From positions 1 through 53,681 of the forward strand of contig JAPLHB010000048.1 in NCBI GenBank assembly GCA_026389845.1: 53,681 bases of DNA, in the 5' to 3' direction. Below the pieces are notes generated by a model that saw nothing but the letters and a program-made list of their open reading frames with translations, was not told the origin of the DNA and searched no databases. The DNA is from Chloroflexota bacterium (GTDB taxonomy: Bacteria > Chloroflexota > Anaerolineae > CG2-30-64-16). The position numbers and the translations under genes were made by a program. Below are positions 39,302 through 48,100 of this stretch, in pieces. Each line of letters opens with the position of its first letter. Position 1 is the stretch's first letter.

Positions 39302-39643
39302 ATGAAGTTGCCAAACGGCGATCGTGCCATTGTCCCGCAACAGAAGATCACGGGCTACTTGCTCTCGTTCAATCATCGTGATGGACGCAGCAAGGCGGCG
39401 TTCTTCTCGCGCTTTGGCTTTTCTGCAGATGCCTGGCAAGGGTTGGCCAAAGCATTACGACAGCATGCTGTTGACCACGAGGTTAGCAGGGTCGAGGATT
39501 CGCCGTTTGGAACGCGCTACGTTGTCGAAGGGGTGATCATAACGCCGGACCAACGGGACCCCGTGATCCGTTCGATCTGGTTCATCGAGACTGACAATGA
39601 GATTCCGCGATTCGTTACAGCTTACCCATTGGCGAGGGAATGA
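39302..39643 (+). CDS. DUF6883-like protein
   Basis: A 113-residue protein. QQKITGYLLSFNHRDGRSKAAFFSRFGF, with 'KxxxYLLxxxHxxGRxKAxFF', matches the DUF6883 family, which is often found in small gene pairs. It is followed 1 nt later by a DUF4926 gene. It has no known activity. The position inside a row of toxin-antitoxin modules makes a toxin role a reasonable guess. The start has only a weak ribosome-binding site. Confidence 0.72.
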   Translation: MKLPNGDRAIVPQQKITGYLLSFNHRDGRSKAAFFSRFGFSADAWQGLAKALRQHAVDHEVSRVEDSPFGTRYVVEGVIITPDQRDPVIRSIWFIETDNEIPRFVTAYPLARE

Positions 39644-39644
39644 G

Positions 39645-39905
39645 ATGATTAGAGAATTGGAAAGCGTAGTCTTGACCAGCGATCTTCCAGAATACGGCCT
39701 GGAGCGTGGCGACATCGGCACGGTCGTACTGGTTCATCGCGGCAGCAAGGGCTACGAGGTCGAATTCGTGGCGCTGGACGGCGAGACGATGGTCGTCGCC
39801 TCGGTTCTGGCCTCACAGGTGCGACCGATCACTCATCGCGAGATTGCGCACGCGCGTGTAGTACCCGGCATATTCTCACCGCAGCCCCAATTCGGCGGCG
39901 CCTGA
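39645..39905 (+). CDS. DUF4926-like protein
   Basis: An 86-residue protein. SDLPEYGLERGDIGTVVLVH, GYEVEFVALDGETMVVASVL and VRPIT define the DUF4926 pattern (a small beta-barrel-like fold). It begins directly after the DUF6883-like gene, with GAGGG 6-8 nt before ATG 39645. The pair has the layout of a toxin-antitoxin module. DUF4926/DUF6883 adjacency was noted by the writer as a known pattern, but this was not checked. Confidence 0.75.
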   Translation: MIRELESVVLTSDLPEYGLERGDIGTVVLVHRGSKGYEVEFVALDGETMVVASVLASQVRPITHREIAHARVVPGIFSPQPQFGGA

Positions 39906-39912
39906 TTCATTC

Positions 39913-40069
39913 AATCCTTCGATTCGTTGTTCCTTCCCGCCCGGCGAAGTTGACGCCGGCCCCGGCGACCTGACCGACCGAAGCGACCGCCAGTCTTCGT
40001 TCACGTGCTAACCCGCAGAAGGAACCGGATTCAATCCATCCCGCCGATTCGCCGGCATATTCCCTGCGT
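39913..40069. repeat. Cassette-associated repeat, copy C
   Basis: GATTCGTTGTTCCTTCCCGC, CGAAGTTGACGCCGGC, GACCGAAGCGACCGCC, GTCTTCGT, TAACCCGCAGAAGGAACC and GATTCGCCGGCATATTC follow the same order as copy E. The gap to the next gene (40070-40225) holds the promoter at 40140 and otherwise nothing recognisable. Confidence 0.9.
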
Positions 40070-40139
40070 GTCGAGCACTCCCTGCCGATCTTTCGCGTGC
40101 CTCATCACGGCACAATCACGACACAAATCCTCAAACCCA

Positions 40140-40168
40140 TTGACAATCCCCGTCGTTTGTGGTAACAT
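40140..40168 (+). promoter_or_regulatory. Cassette promoter 4
   Basis: TTGACA (40140-40145), 17 bp, TAACAT (40163-40168). The ATG of the next gene is 58 bp downstream. Confidence 0.82.
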
Positions 40169-40225
40169 CTCCCATGCACCGGTGAGACGCGTGGCGCTCC
40201 GGCATGGTTGGATTTGGAGGAGACT

Positions 40226-40447
40226 ATGACCACCGCTCAGTTGCAACAAGAGATCACATCTCTGATTCCAATTCTGCCCGAACCTAAGTTGGCCGTCGTG
40301 TTCGACTTCGTACGGTTCCTGGTTGAGCGCGAGCCGCAGACGGCCTGGCTCAACGCGCAAAGCCAATCCCTCGCCTATCAGGAATGGATCGGCCCCGACA
40401 ACGACATTTACGACGAGGTGTTCGCCGATGTTGCGCGGTGGTATTGA
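40226..40447 (+). CDS. Small antitoxin-like protein (DUF2281-like)
   Basis: A 73-residue acidic protein. LPEPKLAVVFDFVRFLVERE is a helix of the kind seen in DUF2281/PemI-like antitoxins ('LPxxKLxxVxDFxxFL'). The C-terminal half (EWIGPDNDIYDEVFADVARW) contains many acidic residues, as in toxin-binding tails. GGAGGAG lies upstream of ATG 40226. It heads a three-gene cassette. Confidence 0.65.
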   Translation: MTTAQLQQEITSLIPILPEPKLAVVFDFVRFLVEREPQTAWLNAQSQSLAYQEWIGPDNDIYDEVFADVARWY

Positions 40448-40465
40448 ACGGATGGTGACTGTCCG

Positions 40466-40723
40466 ATGCCAATCGAACAGATTCGGGATGACGTTCTTTC
40501 CGAGGCGATCACCTTTGGGCCGCATCTGATCGAACGCATGAGCGAGAATGGCATTTCGATTGATCAGGTCATTGACGTGATTCTTACTGGAATTATCAGA
40601 AAGAAGGAACCTGATGAGCGGTCAAGGGGCAAGTTCACCAAGTATACCATCTATAAGGGGCGCATCACCGTTACCGTGAAGGACTGCCGCCCTGCGTTTA
40701 TTGTAACAGCAAACAGGAGTTGA
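40466..40723 (+). CDS. DUF4258 family protein (possible toxin)
   Basis: An 85-residue protein. FGPHLIERMSENGISIDQVIDVILTG, then KFTKYTIYKGRITVTVKDCR fits DUF4258, a RelE/ParE-like fold with a conserved His and Arg ('HxxxRMxxRxI'). DUF4258 genes usually precede a YgiT-type zinc finger gene, as here. The family is thought to include MqsR-like RNA interferases, but activity is unproven. Confidence 0.8.
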   Translation: MPIEQIRDDVLSEAITFGPHLIERMSENGISIDQVIDVILTGIIRKKEPDERSRGKFTKYTIYKGRITVTVKDCRPAFIVTANRS

Positions 40724-40727
40724 TGTG

Positions 40728-40970
40728 ATGGAGTGTCCCAATGGTTGCCCGGTTCCGATGAAAACCGCCAGGGTAGAGCGGATCTATTACCGCGCAGGCA
40801 AGCCGGTTGTGATTCGCGGGCTGGAGGTATACGTGTGCCCGGAGTGCGGTTTCGAATCGTTGCCGTTACGATCAGCCCGACTGGTTGAGAAAGTATTGAA
40901 CGGCTATATGGAGCCGACGGGGCTGTTTTCGGCCCCATTGTTTCAACCTGTGCCTGTCGGCGCGGGATAA
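40728..40970 (+). CDS. YgiT/MqsA-type zinc finger protein (antitoxin-like)
   Basis: An 80-residue protein. The first residues MECPNGCPV carry Cys3 and Cys7, and VYVCPECGFESLP supplies two more Cys, giving the four-Cys zinc site of MqsA N-terminal domains. There is no HTH domain, so it is the short YgiT-type form. ATG 40728 has CAGGAG upstream; an in-frame GTG lies 3 nt earlier. It ends the cassette with the DUF4258 gene. Confidence 0.83.
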   Translation: MECPNGCPVPMKTARVERIYYRAGKPVVIRGLEVYVCPECGFESLPLRSARLVEKVLNGYMEPTGLFSAPLFQPVPVGAG

Positions 40971-40990
40971 CCCGCAGCGAACGGGCGTCG

Positions 40991-41049
40991 CGGCGGAATG
41001 GGGCGCCGCGCCGCGTCGACCCTGGTCGTGACGCCAATCCGATCCATCG
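40991..41049. repeat. Cassette-associated repeat, copy D (partial)
   Basis: CGTCGACCCTGGTCGTGACGCC then GATCCATCG matches the central block CTGGTCGCGACGCC-GATTCGATCCATCC of copies A and E. It is truncated on both sides. Confidence 0.7.
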
Positions 41050-41078
41050 TGCGTTCATCGTGATCTCGTCGCAAGCGA

Positions 41079-41107
41079 TTGACAGTTCCGCCGTTCCGCG
41101 GTATCAT
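41079..41107 (+). promoter_or_regulatory. Cassette promoter 5
   Basis: TTGACA (41079-41084), 17 bp, TATCAT (41102-41107). The ATG follows 35 bp downstream. Confidence 0.86.
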
Positions 41108-41142
41108 GCCGTTGTAGAGACGATTCTTGTGAGGGCCATATC

Positions 41143-41394
41143 ATGGAAGCCACGCTGACTGTCAAGTTACCGGACGCGCTGCGGCGGCAGGCCCGTTCTG
41201 TCGCCGCCCAACGCGGTCAGACGATCTCTGAAATCGTCCGCAAGGCGCTGCAACAGTACGTCGAGGATGCCCAGGTGGAACGCAAAACCCTGGCCGCTAT
41301 GTATGCCGAGTTTGCCGAGGAAGACCGGCAACTGGCGCAAATCGGTCTGGCGCATTACGCGCACGTGCTGGCTCAGGAAGAGGCTCAGGCATGA
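41143..41394 (+). CDS. Ribbon-helix-helix (CopG/MazE-like) antitoxin
   Basis: An 83-residue protein. LTVKLPDALRRQARSVAAQR then GQTISEIVRKALQQYVED is a ribbon-helix-helix DNA-binding dimer domain. The rest is an acidic, Ala/Gln-rich helix expected to wrap the toxin. Its TGA overlaps the toxin ATG by 4 nt (ATGA). Autorepression of the promoter at 41079 is likely. Confidence 0.88.
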   Translation: MEATLTVKLPDALRRQARSVAAQRGQTISEIVRKALQQYVEDAQVERKTLAAMYAEFAEEDRQLAQIGLAHYAHVLAQEEAQA

Positions 41395-41741
41395 AACGGG
41401 GTGACGTTTACCTGGCCGATCTCGATCCAGTCAAAGGCTCGGAGCAGGCCGGTCGGCGGCCTGTGCTCGTCTTTCAGGATGATCCGCTGATTTCCGCCAC
41501 TTTGACGGTTATCGTCATCCCATTGACCAGCAATCTGGCGATGCGAAAGCTCCCCACGTGTACCTTTGTGCCTCTGGGCGAAGGCGGTCTACGCCAGGAC
41601 TCGGTAGCCATCTGCCACCAGATGCGCGCGCTCGATAAACAAGGGCTGGTAGAGTATTGGGGCGCTTTACCTGCGCGACGCGTTGCCGAGATCGAACGGA
41701 TCGTCTTGCGGACGTTGGGAATTCGTTTCGCAAGGGCGTAG
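41391..41741 (+). CDS. mazF: MazF/PemK family RNA interferase toxin
   Basis: A 116-residue protein. MKRGDVYLADLDPVKGSEQAG and RRPVLVFQDDP are the conserved MazF/PemK start, followed by VIVIPLTSN and LRQDSVAICHQMRALDK. The first strand has the 'RGxxYxxxxDP..GxEQxGxRPxxV' pattern. The family cuts mRNA at short sequence motifs. The antitoxin precedes it directly. It ends the cassette series. Confidence 0.93.
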   Translation: MKRGDVYLADLDPVKGSEQAGRRPVLVFQDDPLISATLTVIVIPLTSNLAMRKLPTCTFVPLGEGGLRQDSVAICHQMRALDKQGLVEYWGALPARRVAEIERIVLRTLGIRFARA

Positions 41742-41772
41742 AGTACGCGTTTCGGCTTCGAGGCAAATTACA

Positions 41773-42007
41773 GCGGATTCGGCGGCTTGACCGGCTGACT
41801 CATCCCGCTCGCCGCGCCGAGCCGTCTCTGGTCGCAACGCCTGTTTCGATCCATCCCTATGATTCGTTGTCTCTTCCCGCCCGGCGGAGCTGACGCCGAT
41901 GCCGGCGACCTGGCCGACCGAAGCGACCGCCGGTCTTCGTCCCATGCTGACCCGTAGAAGAAACCCAATTCGATTCATCCGGCTTATTCGCTGGTATATT
42001 CTCTGTG
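41773..42007. repeat. Cassette-associated repeat, copy E (most complete, about 235 bp)
   Basis: Combines the left block of copy A (GCGGATTCGGCGGCTTGACC ... TTCGATCCATCCCT) and the right block of copy C (GATTCGTTGTCTCTTCCCGC ... GATTCATCCGGCTTATTCGC ... ATATTC). The rest of the gap to the next ATG (42008-42166) shows no clear element. Confidence 0.92.
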
Positions 42008-42166
42008 GTTGCTTCGACTGAAACGGCCGTTTCCCTGGTGCGCTTGCTGACATTGTTCCCTCAAAACGTTCCCTTTCGCCAGGCGTCGGCGGTTCATCGC
42101 TTTGACTTGAGTGCCAAGTGCCGCAAACTCTCGGTATTGATATGTGGTTATTGGTGGAGGAAAGCT

Positions 42167-45100
42167 ATGAACAACAGGACAACTCTTCTAATCACACTTG
42201 CCAGCCTCCTGACTCTTGTTGGTCTCATTCTTGGTTCGGAACAGAGCCAGATCCAGGCCATCTCCGATCATGAAACCCCGCAGTACGTTTATATACACAA
42301 TGGCAACATCTGGATTACTGATCAGGCTGGCCAGTCTCATCGTCAACTGACTTCCAGCGGGCATAGTAGCAATCCGGTGTTGTCACCTGATGGCAACCTC
42401 GTGGCATTTCTCTCTGTTTCCGATCACTACCTTGGCGGCGCTCCTGTTCCCCAAGATGTTTGCATCGTGACTGTGGATGGCAGGGACTTGCGATGCCTGA
42501 CCGATAGACCAGCGTTACGAGGGGGTCTGGCGTGGAATCCAGACGGCACTCGTGTGGCATATGTGGAAGAAGGGCACCTTGTGGTTGTGAATACCGATGA
42601 CAATCAAGAGAGTGTGATAGCCATCAACGTAGCAACTGACGGGCCATCATTTGCTATGCCAACTTGGTCACCGGATGGTAAGGCTTTGGCCTGTATACTT
42701 GCCGATACTCAAGGGCCGGCAGTATGGCTCGTGGACCCCGACGTTGGACCAACACGTCCACTGATGAATCTGGAGCAAGACGCAATTGGCGTGCCAATTA
42801 GGTTCTCACCAGATGGGAGTTCCATCGCTGTTGTGAACTCCTACGATGAGGGCCGTCTATGGCTGGTTCCCACAAACGGATCGAACCCAACACGAGCGAG
42901 CACCTCTGCAACTAAGGTCTACTCCTTCGCTTGGTCGCCTACAGGACAGGAGATAGCATATTCCACAACAGATGGATCAATACAGGTTCTAGATCTCTTG
43001 ACGGGGTATACAACCAATAAAGCGCTTACCATACCATCCCCTGAGCTCGAGTGGGCGGATTGGAACGGTACAAGCATTTTGCTAACTTTCCCTTCAGTAG
43101 ATGGCACCAGCCTGAGTCTCCTCTCCCTCCTTGACGGCGGGAGAACGTCACTGACACCATCGTCTGAAAGTCCTTATGCTCCGGTTGCCACGGAGATTGC
43201 GTCACCATATAGAGATATTTCAGCGTCTTTCGAGTGGTATCGTTACCAGGGTGAGTCGGACAGCGGTTCGTGCAGTAGCGATAACTGCGGCCCTACAGCC
43301 GTCGCCATGGCCATTCAGTTTGCACATAACAACCAGTGGGTGTCAATCAGTGATATTCGCAGTTACATCAGTGGAAGCGATTGTCGCTGGACCAGTGTCA
43401 GTGATCTGAATAGTGCTCTAAGCCACTGGAACGTAAGTCATACAACCATTACCGGCATGGATGCAGTACGGGGTGCTGTCAACGATCGCGGCCATATCGT
43501 GATTGTTCCAGTTTGGATGTCGTATGTTCCGGCAGGAACGGACTATCTTTCGCCAAACTCCGACCCGGCAAGTCACTACAATCGCTACTACAGCTATACT
43601 AGCGGCCACGTCGTAGTCGTCAAAGGCATTTCAGACGATGGCAACTGGGTAATCGTCTACGATCCCAATGTGTGGAATGGGAATGGTGTTTACTGGTATT
43701 CAAACTCAACAGCAAAGGGCAAAAATCGCTACTATAGCTATGCGAGTTTTGCATCGGCCTTTGCAAATAACGGTAACCAGGCAATCGAGATCCTGGAAGT
43801 GCCTGGTGGCTCCGACACGACTCCGCCGACGGCGAGTTGGGCCAGTCCGACGAATGGTCAGACGATCACCGCGCGCACGGTGCGTCTGCAAGCGAATGCC
43901 TCAGATGACTCCAGCGGCGTCAACCGGGTGTCGTTCAGCGCCAAGTGGAGCGGCAGTTGGCACGCTGTGCAAACGGTGTCCTCTTCACCGTATGCCTATG
44001 ACTGGGACTTGTGTAGCGCTGGTGTGCCGGATGGCGACATCGAGCTGGGTTTGGAAGCCTGGGACAACGCCGGCAACCATTACGTCTACTCGGAACACTA
44101 TAGCAACTACCACATCACGAAGAGCTACAACTGCAACCCCAGCCCACCTCCTGCGCCGCACGATCCGAACCCAGCGAATGGCGCGACGCTGAGTTACCGA
44201 ACCAGTTTGGATGTGTCGGTGCAAGGCGACGGTGATCGCTTCCGCATCCACGTGTGGGGCAACAATTACGATCGCTGGCGGGATTGGGACCCTAGCCGCT
44301 CCTTGCATCTGGATGGGTTGACCAGTCAAGTCTACTACTGGCAAGCAGAGGCGCAGAATAGTGCGGGGGATGGCCCTTGGAGCGATCAGTGGAGCTTCAC
44401 GATCTTGTCTCAAGCCGACACGACTCCCCCGACAGCAGGTTGGGCCAGTCCGACGAATGGTCAAACGATCACAGCGCGCACGGTGCGTTTGCAGGCGAAT
44501 GCCTCCGATGATTCGAGCGGGGTGAACCGGGTGTCGTTCAGCGCCAAGTGGAGCGGCGGCTGGCATGGTGTCCAGACGGTCTACTCGGCGCCTTACACTT
44601 ACGACTGGGACTGGTGTGTAGCCGGTGTGCCGGATGGCGACATCGAGTTGGGTCTTGAGGCTTGGGACAACGCCGGCAACCATTATGTCTACTCCGAGCA
44701 CTACACCAACTATCACATCACCAAGAGCTACAACTGCAACCCCAGCCCACCTCCTGCGCCGCACGATCCGAACCCAACGAATGGCGCGACGTTGAGTTAT
44801 CGAACCAGTTTGGATATGTCGGTGCAAGGTGACGGTGATCGCTTCCGCATCCACGTGTGGGGTAGCAACTACGACCGTTGGCGGGATTGGGACCCTAGCC
44901 GCTCCTTGCATCTGGACGGGTTGACCAGTCAAGTCTACTACTGGCAAGCAGAGGCGCAGAATAGTGCGGGTGATGGCCCTTGGAGCGATCAGTGGAGCTT
45001 TACCATTCTGCCCCAAGCTGACACGACTCCACCGACGGCAAGCTGGGTCAGTCCGTCGAATGGTCAGACGATCACCGCGCGCACGGTGCGTTTGCAGGCG

Positions 45101-48100
45101 AATGCCTCCGATGATTCGAGCGGGGTGAACCGGGTGTCGTTCAGCGCCAAGTGGAGCGGCGGCTGGCATGGTGTCCAGACGGTCTACTCGGCACCTTACA
45201 CTTACGACTGGGACTGGTGTGTAGCCGGTGTGCCGGATGGCGACATCGAGTTGGGCCTCGAAGCCTGGGACAACGCCGGCAACCACTACGTCTACTCTGA
45301 GCACTACGGCAACTACCACATCACCAAGAGCTACAACTGCAACCCCAGCCCACCTCCTGCGCCGCACGATCCGAACCCGGCGAATGGTGCGACGTTGAGT
45401 TACCGAACCAGTTTGGATGTGTCGGTACAAGGCGACGGTGATCGCTTCCGCATCCACGTGTGGGGCAACAACTACGACCGCTGGCGCGATTGGGATCCCA
45501 GCCGCTCCTTGCATCTGGACGGGTTGACCAGTCAAGTCTACTACTGGCAAGCAGAGGCGCAGAATAGTGCAGGTGATGGCCCTTGGAGCGATCAGTGGAG
45601 CTTCTCTATCTCGCCGAATGGTGATCTCTACGAGCCTGACAACACCGCGGCTCAGGCCAACTGGATCTACAGCGGCTCCCCGCAAACGCACAGCATCGTC
45701 CCAGCGACGGACATAGATTGGGTGAAGTTCTCCTTGACAGGACAGTCGGGTGTTGTAATTGAGACCTCGGGTACCAGCGGCGACACGCGCATGTGGCTCT
45801 ACGACAGCAACCTGAACGAAATCGAATACGATGACGATGACGGCGGTGGAGCCTTTTCGCTGATTGATCGCGTGTGCGGCACGGATCCGTTGTTGGCGGG
45901 AATGTACTACGTAAAAGTGGACGATTTTCAGAATGATAACGAGATCCCAAGTTACAATCTGGCTCTAGGTGTTTCGGTATGTACTGGGCCAACTGCAACT
46001 CCGACGTCGACGCCCACTCGCACACCAACGCGAACGCCAACCAAGACGACAACACCAACTACCCGTCCCCTGCCCGACCTGCGACCCTACACACCGATCG
46101 GCTATCCTTACCCGGTAGTACCTTCTTCTATTCAGGGTACAAATGAAGTCAATACTTTGTACGCCGGGTATCCAACGTATTTCGACTGGTACTTTGTTAA
46201 CAACGGTAATGCGATTGCAGTGGGAAGCTTCTCAGTGGAGCTCTGGGTAGATAGTAGCCGCTACGTTCGCTATCCATATTCAGACTATGCTGCCGGACGG
46301 ATCAGCGGCTTTGATGATTGGAGTGACGGGGTTTCTGTTCCGGGTTGGCATACGGTACGTCTCGTTACCGACCCAGATAACACGATTGCCGAGTCGGACG
46401 AGACGAACAATGTGTGGGAGCAGCAGTTCTACTGGGAACCCGTGACAGGCTGGTGGGGGGAGTATTTCAACAATGAGACGCTCTCCGGCGCGCCGGTATT
46501 GGTCAGGAACGACTCCGCGATCAATTTCGATTGGGGCTACGACTCTCCTGGCTCCGGTGTGAACGCCGACGGATTCTCCGTGCGGTGGACGCGCACGATA
46601 TCCTTTGACCAGGGGACCTACACGTTCTTTGTCACGCACGACGACGGCGCGCGATTGTGGGTGGACGATATTCTTGTCCTCGATCAGTGGAATACCTGTT
46701 GTCGGACAGATACGGCACAGGTATCATTAACGGCTGGAATGCACTCGATTCGCATGGAGATGTTCGATCATTCGGGGGTTGGGATTGCCAGGCTGACATG
46801 GCAGGGCGCCGTAACCTCTACCCCCACACGCACTCCGACCCCCACCGCCACGAGTCTGGTCACTTCAACGCCGACCGCCACACCGCCTCCTCCGCGCACG
46901 TCTATTCCTGCCCTGCGGTTCTCGGTGTCTCCGGTCATAGATGGCGACCTGGTCGAGTGGGGCAACGTGCCTGCGACCCTGCTCGATGACGCCAGCGCGG
47001 CCACACACGAAGGGCCACAGCCGCATCCGGTGCCCGATGATCTCTCAGTGCTGCTGTTTGCCGGCTGGGACGCCGGCCGGCTCTACATCGCCGGCTACGT
47101 GCGCGATGATGTGTTGCGCGGCAACGAAGGCGGCAACTACTGGGAAGACGATGATCTGGAACTGGGCATCCAGATTGGCGGCCACGTGCGGCAGTTTGCG
47201 CTCATCGTGGACGGTCGCCATTTTGAAATGATTGACGGATGGGACACGCGTGTCCCATCCGTGGATTATGCAGTCCGGCAGATTGCGGGCGGTTGGACGC
47301 TAGAGGCGGCGATTCCGGTCGCCGAGATGGATGTGGCGGCGTTGCAATTGGGACAGAGCTTCCCCTTCACCTTCGGATACTGGGATGATGATGACGGGGG
47401 CGGGGGCGACTCGCACCTCATCTTGTGGGGTGCCAGCACCAATAGCGCGCCGGAAGGGTGGCGGACAGTTGACTTGCTGAGCGCTGATGGGTCGTCTACT
47501 CCGACGCCGACACCCTCGAGAACGCCAACGGCCACGTCGAGCCGGACGCCCACCGGCACTCCAACCCGCACGCCAACGGCCAGTCCTACGCGGACAGCAA
47601 CGGCAACATCCCCAGTCATCACCGCCTGGAGAGGCGAGTATTGGAACAACGAGACCCTGTCAGGCTCGCCCGTTCTCGTGCGGGATGACCCCGACATCAA
47701 CTTCGACTGGGGTATGGACTCTCCAGGCCCTGGCGTGAATGCTGACTACTTTTCGGTCCGTTGGACGCGCACACTCTACTTCAGCCAGGCAACTTACCGG
47801 TTTTTCGCCACCCACGATGACGGCACGCGATTGTGGGTTGACGGCAGCCTGGTGTTGGACCAGTGGGACACGTGCTGCCGGACCGATACCGCAGACGTGT
47901 TCCTGAATTCGGGCCAACATGCCATCCAGATGGTGATGTACGACCACTATGGGGCAGCGGTTGCACGATTATCCTGGCAAGGAATGCCCACCGCCACTCC
48001 GACGGCAACTGGCACCGCGACGGCTACGAGAACCCGCACCCCAACCGCAATACTGACAGGTACACCTACGCCAACCGCTACAAGAACTCGTACTCCAACC

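Noticed and set aside
37792..42007. Typical integron with attC sites and integrase
   Set aside because: No integrase gene lies in the window and the repeat lacks the usual RYYYAAC/GTTRRRY core pair, so only a cassette-like layout is claimed.
42008..42166. Promoter before the giant protein gene
   Set aside because: TTGACT at 42102 has no acceptable -10 at 16-18 bp; nothing else convincing.
43985..45691. 568-codon minus-strand frame in the repeat region of the giant protein gene
   Set aside because: It mirrors the tandem repeats on the opposite strand and has no domain of its own.
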